From: Streptomyces sp. NBC_00286 | Lineage (GTDB): Bacteria; Actinomycetota; Actinomycetes; Streptomycetales; Streptomycetaceae | Reading direction: 5' to 3' | Length of the DNA stretch: 64,000 nt | NCBI RefSeq assembly: GCF_036173125.1 | Contig: NZ_CP108054.1 | Span: forward strand, 558,001-622,000 | Part shown: positions 1 through 7,933 of the stretch, piece by piece | Numbering within the stretch: the stretch's first letter is position 1 | Layout of the letters: each line of letters starts with the position of its first letter | Translations under genes and position numbers: made by a program | The notes under the pieces: model-generated | Databases searched by the model: none | What the model was told of the DNA's origin: nothing | The model's input: only the letters and a program-made list of their open reading frames with translations

Positions 1-623
1 TGGCGATCATCGACCGGCTGCTGCTGGGCGACGCCTCGCCCGGCGAACTCGGCCAGGAGCTGGGCGTGCCCAGCAATCTCCTGGCCCACCACATCAAGCT
101 GCTCGAACAGGTCGGGCTGATCGAGCGATCCCGCTCCGAAGGAGACAGACGGCGCACCTACCTGCGCCTACGCGTACAGAACCTGACGAGCCTTACCCCA
201 ACTCCCTTGCGTACAGCGCCTCGTGTGGTGTTCGTCTGCACCCACAACTCCGCCCGATCGCACCTGGCCGCGGCCCTCTGGAAGCGCCACAGCGCCGTAC
301 CGGCCGCCTCGGCGGGAACCCGACCCGCCGGGCGCGTCCACCCCCGCACCCTCGCGACCGCACGCAAACACGGCCTCTCCCTGGTCCCCGCCCGTACCTC
401 CCATATCGACGAGACACTGCGCCCTGACGACCTCGTGGTCGCCGTCTGCGACAACGCTCACGAACAGCTCGGCCCCCGGGCCCCCGACCGCCTGCACTGG
501 TCGGTCCCCGACCCCACCCGCACCGGCACCGACGACGCCTTCGCCGACGCCCTGAGTGATCTCGCCGACCGGGTCGACCGGCTGGCTCCCGCCGTCCGCC
601 CTCCTGGAGGCAACGATGACTGA
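1..623 (+). CDS. ArsR HTH fused to low-molecular-weight phosphatase / arsenate reductase domain (5' end outside window)
   Basis: The reading frame is open from base 3, so the start lies outside the window. The first about 55 residues read as the recognition part of an ArsR-type winged helix (GELGQELGVPSNLLAHHIK, then GLIERSRSEGDRRRTYLRL). From about base 225 a low-molecular-weight tyrosine phosphatase/arsenate reductase fold follows, with the P-loop CTHNSARS (CX5R), which would bind arsenate or phosphate. A sensor fused to a reductase is a known actinobacterial arrangement. It overlaps the next ars gene by 8 bases, so the two are translationally coupled. The metal-binding cysteines of the ArsR part are not in view. 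Function in arsenic resistance is inferred from family and neighbour. Confidence 0.85.
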   Translation, partial: AIIDRLLLGDASPGELGQELGVPSNLLAHHIKLLEQVGLIERSRSEGDRRRTYLRLRVQNLTSLTPTPLRTAPRVVFVCTHNSARSHLAAALWKRHSAVPAASAGTRPAGRVHPRTLATARKHGLSLVPARTSHIDETLRPDDLVVAVCDNAHEQLGPRAPDRLHWSVPDPTRTGTDDAFADALSDLADRVDRLAPAVRPPGGNDD

Positions 624-1278
624 GACCGCGTCCTTCCCGCACCACAACCTGAGCATCGACCAGCAACTCGCCCTGCGCACCGCCGCCACTCACCTGAGCC
701 GGGACTTCGACGGCACCTTCGGCCAGGAGACCATCGAGCGCTTCCTGCACACCAGTTACGACCAGTTCGCCGCCCGCAGCACCATCCCCAACTTCCTCCC
801 GCTGCTGGCCGAACGGTTCGCCCGCCAGCGCCTGCACGCCCTGGCCAAGGTCGAAGGCCACATCACCGATGGCAAGCCCGTCGTCCTCTTCCTCTGCGTC
901 CACAACGCCGGACGCAGCCAGATGGCCATGGGCTTCTTCCAGCACCTGGCCGGCGACGGGGCCCTCGCCTGGTCGGGTGGCTCCGAGCCCGGATACGAGC
1001 TGAACCCGGCCGCCGTCGCCGCGATGAGCGAGCGCGGCATCGACATCTCCCGCGAGTTCGCCAAACCCTGGACGGACGAGATCGTCCGCGCCGCCGACAT
1101 CGTGGTCAGCATGGGCTGCGGCGACGCCTGCCCGGTCTTCCCCGGCAAGCGCTACCTCGACTGGACACTGGACGACCCCGCGGGCAAGGCCGTGGACGAC
1201 GTCCGCCCCATCCGCGACGAGATCGAGCGCCGCGTCCGCGGCCTCCTCGACGAACTCGGCGTCCCAGCACAGCACTAA
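616..1278 (+). CDS. arsC: Arsenate reductase, actinobacterial three-helix-bundle type
   Basis: 220-residue protein that should reduce arsenate to arsenite for export. Residues 1-85 are a helical N-terminal extension; residues about 92-215 form the phosphatase-like domain with P-loop CVHNAGRS (CX5R), SGGSEPG and MGCGDACP, where a further cysteine is expected to take part in turnover. This N-extended form matches the mycothiol-dependent ArsC1' type of Corynebacterium, so mycothiol is the likely electron donor (family inference). The ATG at 616 follows GGAGG at 606-610 and lies inside the end of the fusion gene. Any ars transporter must lie to the left of the window. Confidence 0.9.
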   Translation: MTETASFPHHNLSIDQQLALRTAATHLSRDFDGTFGQETIERFLHTSYDQFAARSTIPNFLPLLAERFARQRLHALAKVEGHITDGKPVVLFLCVHNAGRSQMAMGFFQHLAGDGALAWSGGSEPGYELNPAAVAAMSERGIDISREFAKPWTDEIVRAADIVVSMGCGDACPVFPGKRYLDWTLDDPAGKAVDDVRPIRDEIERRVRGLLDELGVPAQH

Positions 1279-1404
1279 CCGCACGCAGAGCGCATGAAGG
1301 CCAGACCCACACCGCGCAGGCCCGCCGGTTCATTGACTCCCCCTCAGCCGGCGGCAGCCGGTGCACGGTCCGAGCCACACGGCGGGCAGCCCAGCGCCGC
1401 AGAG

Positions 1405-1839
1405 TCAGTCCACTCGGCCGTGCCGGTCGGGACGGCGAATTGAATGTGAAGCGGGGAATGCGGTCACACAGATCATCGGCAAGGCCAAGTACGTGAACAG
1501 ATCCACAGCGGTCTGTAGTCGCTTGCGCGTCGTGCGGCTCGCATCGTCACGGTGGTAGATCTCCCAGCCGAACACTGCGCCGTGGGCGCCGCTGAGCTCG
1601 GCCAGCCGCGGTCCCAGCCGGTCGCGGATGTAGCAGCCGACCGCCGAGATCTTCTCGTCATTGACCAGGTAGGTCCAGTCCAGGACCAGGCAGATCACGG
1701 GGACGGCGAGCAGCAGTTGCGTCTGCCTGCTCTGGACGGTGATCGCCAGGACCGCGGTGTACGCGGCGCAGGCCACGCGTCGGCTGAGTCCGGCGAGCCG
1801 GCGCAAAGAGGGGCCCGAAAAGGCCGCTTCCGCGGCCAA
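1405..1839 (-). CDS. Small membrane protein of unknown function
   Basis: 144 residues, read leftward. Two hydrophobic stretches are visible, near residues 40-56 (LLLAVPVICLVLDW) and 110-125 (LFTYLALPMICVTAF), separated by a charged segment containing FGWEIYHRDDASRTTRKR. The codon pattern and the hydrophobic/charged alternation look like a real protein, but I do not recognise a named family. The N-terminus is arginine rich and the true start is uncertain, so the gene may be 5'-truncated. It lies tail to tail with arsC and divergent from the cold-shock gene. Confidence 0.5.
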   Translation of the reverse strand: MAAEAAFSGPSLRRLAGLSRRVACAAYTAVLAITVQSRQTQLLLAVPVICLVLDWTYLVNDEKISAVGCYIRDRLGPRLAELSGAHGAVFGWEIYHRDDASRTTRKRLQTAVDLFTYLALPMICVTAFPASHSIRRPDRHGRVD

Positions 1840-2081
1840 GCCATCGAGGCTGTCCGGACTACTGGGTCGTTCGAAATGGGCACATCACCGGGGAATTGAC
1901 TGACGGAATTTTGTGCCGGAGAGCCGAACCCGGCAGAGAATTCAAACCCAATTGCATCTTCCCCGAGATGTGAAGACACCTCGCGGAGGCCGTGTTTAAC
2001 CTCCGCAGCCCTGGGAAGTCGGCCGCAAAAGCATAAACGGCACAGCAGCGGACTCGCACTGTGCCCATGAAGGAGATCGAA

Positions 2082-2285
2082 ATGGCTACGGGCATTGTGA
2101 AGTGGTTCAACGCGGAGAAGGGTTTCGGCTTCATCGCCCAGGACGGCGGCGGCCCCGACGTGTTTGTCCATTACTCGGCCATCGCCAGTACCGGCTACCG
2201 CGAACTCAACGAGGGCCAGAGGGTCCAGTTCGACGTGACGCAGGGCCCCAAGGGACCCCAAGCCGAAAACGTCACCCCCGCCTGA
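2082..2285 (+). CDS. CspA-family cold-shock protein
   Basis: 67-residue single cold-shock domain, an RNA/ssDNA chaperone of the cytoplasm. Both RNA-binding motifs are present: KGFGFI (RNP1) and VFVHYS (RNP2), after the usual [15 protein letters not shown] opening. An in-frame start lies 21 bases upstream, but ATG at 2082 gives the canonical MATG N-terminus and sits 7-8 bases after AGGAGA. The roughly 240-base untranslated stretch upstream is typical of cold-shock genes, whose leaders often regulate expression; I did not identify a specific leader structure. Confidence 0.95.
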   Translation: MATGIVKWFNAEKGFGFIAQDGGGPDVFVHYSAIASTGYRELNEGQRVQFDVTQGPKGPQAENVTPA

Positions 2286-2308
2286 CCGAGACCCGGCGCT
2301 CACAGCAC

Positions 2309-2340
2309 TGGTTCCCAGGTCGGCTAAACCCGGGGAACCA
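2309..2340 (+). terminator. Hairpin after the cold-shock gene
   Basis: An 8-bp inverted repeat (TGGTTCCC at 2309-2316 and GGGAACCA at 2333-2340) starts 24 bases after the cold-shock stop codon. It lacks a clear U-run, as is common in Streptomyces terminators. Confidence 0.5.
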
Positions 2341-2540
2341 CCGCGTCATTCGACCGTGACCACCGTACTCACTGCGACCATCAGGCTCCGAAAACCCTGA
2401 AGCCCGGCCCCAGTCACCCCTGCCCATATCGAAGGCCCGGGCGACCTGCCACGATCGCCGACCCGCCCAGAAATCCTCGACCTGTACGCCTTCACTCCCT
2501 CCCGCCGCGTACGGGGGCACGCGGGGCAGGCGGAGGCCTC

Positions 2541-2702
2541 AACGCACGAGCAGCAGAGCAGCAGGATGCGCGGGCTGACGGCCGGCGCGCGGGCCGCCAG
2601 GACCCGCTGCCGCCGGCCGCCGGAGAGCGCGCCGACGGGGCGTCGCCGCAGCGCGGCGAGGCCCGCCCGGTCAACCCCGGGCGTAGCGACCTCGCCGAGG
2701 TC
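2541..2702 (-). pseudogene. Fragment of an ABC transporter ATPase
   Basis: Read leftward, this stretch encodes about 50 residues that include ALSGGRRQRVLAARA followed by VSPRILLL, which is the ABC signature motif leading into the start of Walker B. No Walker A, D-loop or H-loop is present, and the frame ends straight after LLL. It is therefore a remnant lying downstream of the aztD gene. Bases 2341-2540 hold nothing else recognisable. The parent transporter cannot be named from this piece; a metal transporter is a guess from position. Confidence 0.5.
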
Positions 2703-2708
2703 GGACGA

Positions 2709-3905
2709 TCAGTGGCCGACGACGCCGGACAGTTCGTTGGTGCTCTTCGGCAGGGTGACGGACGTGACCTTCTTGCCCGCCTCGATGTCGACGGCGTGCA
2801 GCTTGCGCGTGCCCGGCTCGGAGACGTACGCGGTGTGGTCGCGCACGAAGAGGGTGGGCCGGGCCTGCTGCCAGTCCAGCGGCTCCTGCCACTCGTCCAC
2901 GACGGGGATCTTCTTGTCCACCTTGCCCGTCTCCGGGTCGATGACGTGAAGCGTTCCGTTCGTGCCGAGGACGAGCGCCTCGCCATCGGGTCCGCGGCCG
3001 AGCGAGCGGAAGGAGTAGCTGGTGCCCAGGTCGACCAGGCGCAGTTTCGCGGTCTCGGTGTTGATGAGGGAGATGCGGGTCGGCCGCTCCAGTTCGGCCT
3101 CCGGGTCGGTCTTGTAGTCGCCCAGGAGGATGGGCGAGGCGTCGCTGCCGCTCTGGTTGCCGATGCGGCCGTAGTCGTCGAGGGCGTCGACCTTGGTGAA
3201 CTTGCCGTCCTTGTAGATCAGGATGCCGTCCTCGCAGCCGATGCCGATGGCCTCGCCCTTGGCCGCGGCCTCGCCGTGGACGCCGGGGCACTTCTCGTTG
3301 CGCTGGAGCTCCTTGTTGTTCTTGTCCAGGACGAGGGCGCCGGTGCGCTTCTCCTCGGTGCCGAGGGTGCTGAGGAGTTCGCCGTTGCTCAGTTCGATGG
3401 CGACGCCGTGGTGCGGCTCGGCGGAGGTGTAGGTGCGGCCTTCCGGCTTCTTGCCGCCGGCGAGGTCGTCGGGGTCGAAGACGTTGACCTCGCCGGTGCC
3501 GTCGGTGAACAGCACCGTCTTGCCGGCATGCCGTACCACGTGGCCGGGCTCGGCGCCCTCGTACTCGACGCCGGTGAAGCGCTGTTCGGCGGCGTTCAGG
3601 ACGCGGAAACCGGCGTCGGTGGAGACGACGACGTGGGAGTCGTCGCCGGCGGGGTTGAGACGGTTGAAGCCGGGCAGCTCGATCGTTTTGGCCAGCTTCA
3701 GACTCTCCCCGTCCAGGACGTACAGGCCGCCGTCGAACGTGGCGACCAGCGGGTCCTTGACCGTAACGGCCTTGGTGTTCGGGGCGTTCTTGGCCTTCGT
3801 GTCGGAGGAGGGGCTGTCGTCCCCTCCGCATGCGGTCAGGACCGCGGAGGCCGCCAGGGCGAGGGCCGTGCCCGTGAAGGCTCCGTTGCGTGTCGGCTTG
3901 TTCAC
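2709..3905 (-). CDS. aztD: AztD-like zinc metallochaperone lipoprotein
   Basis: 398 residues. AztD proteins are extracytoplasmic, propeller-like metallochaperones that hand zinc to the binding protein AztC. The N-terminus is a lipoprotein signal (LALAASAVLTACGGDD, lipobox LTAC), so it should be membrane anchored. The body shows repeated blade-like segments such as LYVLDGESL, VNVFDPDDL, LHVIDPETGK and LHAVDIEAGK, and carries SAEPHHGVAIE, a histidine-containing segment. GTG at 3905 is chosen because it follows AAGGAA and gives a clean signal peptide; the longer frame adds 26 proline-rich residues. It is the last gene of the leftward zinc operon, 93 bases after aztC. A second AztD-like gene lies upstream in the same operon. 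Confidence 0.85.
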   Translation of the reverse strand: MNKPTRNGAFTGTALALAASAVLTACGGDDSPSSDTKAKNAPNTKAVTVKDPLVATFDGGLYVLDGESLKLAKTIELPGFNRLNPAGDDSHVVVSTDAGFRVLNAAEQRFTGVEYEGAEPGHVVRHAGKTVLFTDGTGEVNVFDPDDLAGGKKPEGRTYTSAEPHHGVAIELSNGELLSTLGTEEKRTGALVLDKNNKELQRNEKCPGVHGEAAAKGEAIGIGCEDGILIYKDGKFTKVDALDDYGRIGNQSGSDASPILLGDYKTDPEAELERPTRISLINTETAKLRLVDLGTSYSFRSLGRGPDGEALVLGTNGTLHVIDPETGKVDKKIPVVDEWQEPLDWQQARPTLFVRDHTAYVSEPGTRKLHAVDIEAGKKVTSVTLPKSTNELSGVVGH

Positions 3906-3998
3906 CGGTGAGTTCCTTTCTGTTCCGCGCGGGCGCGGCGGTGGGTGCGGGTGTGCTGGGGCGGCCGGTCGGCCAGTGTCCACGTCAGGGGCGCTGGT

Positions 3999-4958
3999 TC
4001 AGGCGCCGGTCAGGCCGTCGGTCATGGCGGTGGTGTTGGCGCGCATCATCTGCAGATAGGTCCCGGCGCCCTTGCCCTTCTCGGTCAGGGACTCGGAGTA
4101 GAGCTCGACGACGCGCACCTGACCGTCCATCTCGGTGCGCAACACCTCGGCCAGCCGCTTGGGCTGGGAGGAGTCCGCGAACACGGTTGGTGCGCCGGCC
4201 TTCCGCATCGCCTGGGTGAGTGAGCGCAGGTCGGAGGAGCTGGGCGAAGCCAGCGTCGTACCGCTCGGGATCACCGCGCCGATCACCCGGAAGCCGAAGC
4301 GGTCGGCGAGGTAACCGAAGACGTGGTGGTTGGTCACCAACGCGCGCCGCTGTTCGGGTATGCGGTCGAAGGACTTCTCCATCCAGGCGGTGAGGTCGGC
4401 GAGTTGGTCGTCGTAGCGGTCGGCGTTGGCGCGGATGGCCTTCTCGTCCACGCCGTCCACGTGCTCGACGACCTGGTCGGCGATCAGGCCGACGGCCTTG
4501 CGGACGCGGTCGGGGTCGGTCCAGAAGTGCGGGTCGGGCTGCCCGGCCTCCTCCTCGGGTCCTCCGTCGTCGTGGGCCTGGAAGGTGAGGGGGTTCACCG
4601 CCTTGCCGGCCTCGAAGGTGGCCACCCCTGACTCGCGGGCGGCGTCCACGTGCCGTAGTACGTTCTCCTCCAGCCCCAGCCCGTTGAAGACCACGAGGTC
4701 CGCACGCTCCAACTCGGCGGCCTGCACGGCCGACAGGCCGAAGGAATGCGGGTCGGCGTTCGGTTTCATCAGCACGGTCACCTCGGCCTCGTCGCCGACG
4801 ATCTCCTTCGTGATGTCGCCCAGGATGTTGGTCGTCACCAACACCCGGGGCCGCTCGTCGCTGCTCGCACAGCCAGTGCCGGCACCGGCCAGAGCGAGGG
4901 TGAGCAGGACCAGCAGCAGGGTGCGCAGCCGCCGCGACTGGTGCGTCTGTCTCGTCAT
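3999..4958 (-). CDS. aztC: Zinc ABC transporter substrate-binding lipoprotein AztC
   Basis: 319-residue cluster A-I metal-binding protein that captures zinc outside the membrane for the AztAB importer. It has a lipoprotein signal (LLTLALAGAGTGCASS). The expected four metal ligands are all visible: His in NADPHSFG, His in PDPHFWTDP, His in TNHHVFGYLADRFG and Asp in VFADSSQPKR. The acidic, His-containing loop QAHDDGGPEEEAGQPDPH corresponds to the flexible metal-scavenging loop of the family. ATG at 4958 overlaps the stop of the upstream AztD-like gene by 4 bases (ATGA), showing translational coupling. Confidence 0.92.
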   Translation of the reverse strand: MTRQTHQSRRLRTLLLVLLTLALAGAGTGCASSDERPRVLVTTNILGDITKEIVGDEAEVTVLMKPNADPHSFGLSAVQAAELERADLVVFNGLGLEENVLRHVDAARESGVATFEAGKAVNPLTFQAHDDGGPEEEAGQPDPHFWTDPDRVRKAVGLIADQVVEHVDGVDEKAIRANADRYDDQLADLTAWMEKSFDRIPEQRRALVTNHHVFGYLADRFGFRVIGAVIPSGTTLASPSSSDLRSLTQAMRKAGAPTVFADSSQPKRLAEVLRTEMDGQVRVVELYSESLTEKGKGAGTYLQMMRANTTAMTDGLTGA

Positions 4959-6202
4959 CGTCCGGTCTCCACCATCAGCGCCGGCTCGATGTCCAGGTCG
5001 AAGGTGCGCGCGATGCGCAGGTTGTCGTTGTAGTCGATCTCGTACACGCGTTTGCCCTTGGGGTCGTTGAGGTAGGCGCGGCTGCGGTCGACTTCGACGG
5101 CAGGTTCCACGTTCCCGTCGGTGCCGGTCTCGGGGGCACCGGTCAGGAGCGGCTTTGTCTTGGCGACCTGCTTGCCGGTGGCGATGTCGTAGCCGTGGAG
5201 TGCTCCGTCGGTCTCGAGGACGATCAGGGGAGAGCCCTCTCCCGCGGTGTTGGCGGAGACGACGGAACCGGTCTTCACCCGTGTCCATGTGCGCTCGGTG
5301 ACGTCCAGCACCCACACGGCCCGGTCCCCGGCGGGTGCCGTGAGCGTGTCGCTGCCGGGCCGGTGCCGGAAGGCCGTGGCCCGTTCCGTTTCGGGTACGT
5401 CGCTGCCGTACGGGATCTTCTCGGCGGTGAAGGTGCCGTCGGCCTCACGGACGAGCAGGGCGCCGTCGGCGCAGCCGAGGACCATTCCGCGCCGGGTGAC
5501 GGCGTCGCCCCGCACTTCCCCGCACCGGGCGTCCGGCGACGCGGCCTGCTTGCCCTCGCGGTCGTACACCGCGATCTTCCCGTCGTCCGTGACGCCGAGC
5601 AGGTGCTCCGCGTACGGTACGACAGCTCCCGCATGCGTCCCGGGAAGCGTGCGGGCGGAGCCGACCTTGCCCTTCTCCAGTTCGGCACGGCGGTGGGTCC
5701 TGGCCCGGCCGTCCTCGTCGGTCACCACTGTCACAGCGGCATCGCTACGGACGCGGGTGCCCGGGCCTCCGGGCAGCTCGCCCACGTCACGTATCGCCGC
5801 GCGGTAGTAGTGCACGTGGTCGCCGTGATCCACCATCCAGGCGCCGCCGTCGAGGACGTGCGTGCCGCCCGCGGTGTGGAAGTAGCCGAACCGGCCGTCC
5901 GTGGTCAGTTCCGTGCTGCCCGCCGTCCGGGACCCCTCGTGCGCCTTGCCGGTGATCAGATCGAGTACCCGGGTGTCCCCGGACCTCGGGTCGTTGAGCA
6001 GCAGCCGCGACTGCTGCTCTGCCTTTTCCTGTGCCCCTGAGACGTAACCGTGCGGAGCAGAGGCCGAGGGGGTCTTCCTCGGGGCGGACGCGGTGTCGTC
6101 CTGACCTGCGCAGCTCGTGGTGAGCAGACAGACGGCCACGAGCGCGGTGGGCACCCAAGCGGTGGCGTTCCTGCGGACGAACAATGGGATCGCCCCTTCC
6201 AT
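4955..6202 (-). CDS. Second AztD-like lipoprotein
   Basis: 415 residues, also propeller-like and a divergent paralogue of the other AztD gene in this operon. The signal peptide ends in a lipobox (AVCLLTTSCAGQ). Matching features are the early DLITGKAHEG segment, the pair GGAWMVDHGDHVHYY with three histidines, the conserved cysteine blocks ARCGEVRGDAV and VLGCADGALL, and LHGYDIATGKQVAKTK. It starts one base inside the end of aztB (TGATG) and overlaps aztC by 4 bases, so it is embedded between permease and binding-protein genes. It could be a second zinc metallochaperone or one that has changed partner; this is inference. Confidence 0.8.
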   Translation of the reverse strand: MEGAIPLFVRRNATAWVPTALVAVCLLTTSCAGQDDTASAPRKTPSASAPHGYVSGAQEKAEQQSRLLLNDPRSGDTRVLDLITGKAHEGSRTAGSTELTTDGRFGYFHTAGGTHVLDGGAWMVDHGDHVHYYRAAIRDVGELPGGPGTRVRSDAAVTVVTDEDGRARTHRRAELEKGKVGSARTLPGTHAGAVVPYAEHLLGVTDDGKIAVYDREGKQAASPDARCGEVRGDAVTRRGMVLGCADGALLVREADGTFTAEKIPYGSDVPETERATAFRHRPGSDTLTAPAGDRAVWVLDVTERTWTRVKTGSVVSANTAGEGSPLIVLETDGALHGYDIATGKQVAKTKPLLTGAPETGTDGNVEPAVEVDRSRAYLNDPKGKRVYEIDYNDNLRIARTFDLDIEPALMVETGR

Positions 6203-7059
6203 CAGTGGGTGGCCGTGGCGTGAGCACCGGCGGGGCGCGCACCGCGGTGGTGGCGGAGACCGGATGCCACGTGAGAGAGGAAGAACAGGCTCACCGCGAG
6301 GCCCGAGACGGTCGCACCGGCCGCAGTGCTCAAGTGCCAGGACAGCAACAGGCCGCAGAAGGTGGCGGTGACACCGAGCAATGCTGCCAGGGCCATGACA
6401 CCTCGCACGCTGCGCGCCCAGGGCAGCGCGGCCGCCGGCGGGGCGATGAGCAGCCCCAGGACCAGCAGCGTGCCCACGATGTGGAAGGAGGCGACGATGG
6501 CCAGCGCCAGCAGGCCGAGCAGCACCGCGTGAGCGAGGCGCGGGCGCAGGCCGAGCGTGTGCGCCTTGCGCGGGTCGAAGGCCAGGGCGAGGAAGGCTCG
6601 GTGGCCGAGGACCGAGACGACCAGCGCCAGCAGCAGCGCCACGCCCAGCAGCACCAGATCCTGCTCGCGGACGGCGAGGACGTCACCGAAGAGGAACCCG
6701 GTCAGGTCGACCGCGAAGGACTGCGAGCGCGAGACGATGATGACGCCGAGCGACAGCATTCCCACGAACAGCAGGCCGATACCCGTGTCCTGGGACAGCC
6801 GCGGGGTTCGGCCGAGGGCGGTGACGCCGGCCGTCATGACGGCCGCGCTCACCAGCGCCCCCACCAGCAGGTTGCCGCCGAGCAGCGCGGCGAGCGCGAC
6901 TCCGGGCAACAGCCCGTGGGACATGGCGTCGCCGAGGAAGGCCATCCCCCTGAGCACCACCCACGTGCCGGCCAGGGCGCAGATCGCCGACACCAACATC
7001 CCGCCCCACAGCGCCCTTTGCACGAAGGTCACCTCGAAGGGACCCGTCAACCACTCCAT
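6202..7059 (-). CDS. aztB: Zinc ABC transporter permease AztB
   Basis: 285-residue ABC-3 family membrane permease with about eight hydrophobic segments. Conserved features are GTWVVLRGMAFLGDAMSHGLLPGVALA near the N-terminus and GTLLVLGLLIAPPAAALPW late in the protein, the usual ZnuB/MntB signature. ATG at 7059 (MEWLTGPFEVTFVQRAL) is preferred over the longer frame beginning at 7092, because the extra 11 codons would lie inside the Zur-box-like palindrome. TAGTGT at 7073-7068 resembles a -10 box only a few bases before this ATG, suggesting a very short or absent leader. First gene of the leftward zinc operon. Confidence 0.9.
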   Translation of the reverse strand: MEWLTGPFEVTFVQRALWGGMLVSAICALAGTWVVLRGMAFLGDAMSHGLLPGVALAALLGGNLLVGALVSAAVMTAGVTALGRTPRLSQDTGIGLLFVGMLSLGVIIVSRSQSFAVDLTGFLFGDVLAVREQDLVLLGVALLLALVVSVLGHRAFLALAFDPRKAHTLGLRPRLAHAVLLGLLALAIVASFHIVGTLLVLGLLIAPPAAALPWARSVRGVMALAALLGVTATFCGLLLSWHLSTAAGATVSGLAVSLFFLSHVASGLRHHRGARPAGAHATATH

Positions 7060-7076
7060 GGATCGACACACTACGA

Positions 7077-7091
7077 TGAAAATCATGTTCA
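7077..7091. promoter_or_regulatory. Zur-box-like palindrome between aztB and aztA
   Basis: TGAAAATCATGTTCA agrees at 13 of 15 positions with the actinobacterial Zur consensus as I remember it (TGAAAATGATTTTCA). It covers the aztA start region and lies 18 bases upstream of the aztB ATG, so one bound repressor could silence both divergent units when zinc is sufficient. Confidence 0.75.
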
Positions 7092-7819
7092 ATAAACAGG
7101 GGGCCTCCCCCGCCGTCGCCGAAGGCAGGACGCCCCGCGTCCGCTTCAGCGGACTGTCCGCCGGCTACCCCGGCCGCACTGTCCTCCATCAACTCGACGC
7201 CGAAATACCGGCGTTGGCCGTCACGGCACTCGTCGGCCCGAACGGCAGCGGGAAGTCCACCCTGCTCGGAGTGCTGGCCGGAGTGATTCAGCCCACATCA
7301 GGCAAGCTCCGTCACGTCGGCAACCGGCCGCCGGCGTTCGTCCCACAGCGCGGCGCCGTCGGTGACGCGCTGCCGCTGACGGTCAGGCAGACGGTGGAGA
7401 TGGGGCGCTGGGGTGAACGCGGGCCGTGGCGCCGGCTGACCCGGCAGGACCACACCACCGTGGACACGGCCATGGAACGACTGGGCATCACCGATCTCGC
7501 CCCCCGCCAACTCGGGGAACTGTCCGGCGGGCAAAGGCAACGCGCGCTGATCGCCCAGGGCCTTGCCCAGGAGTCGGACCTGCTCCTCCTGGACGAGCCG
7601 ACCACGGGACTCGATCCCGGGGCAAGGGAGCGGATCGCCGCGCTGCTGACGGAGGTCGTCGCCGGCGGGGTGACCATCGTCCAGGCCACGCACGACCTCG
7701 AAGCCGCACGCTCAGCCGACACCTGCCTCCTGCTCAGCGACGGCCGCCTGGCGGAACAAGGCGACCCCGAGCAACTCCTCACCCCCTCCACGCTCGCCCA
7801 GATCTGGCAACCGACCTGA
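7085..7819 (+). CDS. aztA: Zinc ABC transporter ATPase AztA
   Basis: 244-residue ATPase that powers zinc import through AztB. Walker A is GPNGSGKST, the signature is LSGGQRQR, Walker B is LLLLDEPTTGLD, and the H-loop is QATHDLEAA. Two in-frame ATGs exist, at 7076 and 7085. TACGAT at 7072-7077 is a plausible -10 box placing transcription initiation at or close to 7085, so I choose that start and suspect a leaderless message. No ribosome binding site is visible before either ATG. It is divergent from aztB and shares the Zur-box-like operator. Confidence 0.88.
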   Translation: MFNKQGASPAVAEGRTPRVRFSGLSAGYPGRTVLHQLDAEIPALAVTALVGPNGSGKSTLLGVLAGVIQPTSGKLRHVGNRPPAFVPQRGAVGDALPLTVRQTVEMGRWGERGPWRRLTRQDHTTVDTAMERLGITDLAPRQLGELSGGQRQRALIAQGLAQESDLLLLDEPTTGLDPGARERIAALLTEVVAGGVTIVQATHDLEAARSADTCLLLSDGRLAEQGDPEQLLTPSTLAQIWQPT

Positions 7820-7933
7820 CGCGACGGCCAGCACTCGGCGGCGACCTCGGCCAGTCCAGCGTGTGATGCCGCCACAGCCATGTCGAGTGCGTCGACGACG
7901 AAGCCGGCGTGGTCCCGAACCACACAGGAGGCG

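Noticed and set aside
193..1284. 363-residue leftward frame opposite the ars genes
   Set aside because: Antisense shadow; no recognisable motifs and the ars genes are certain.
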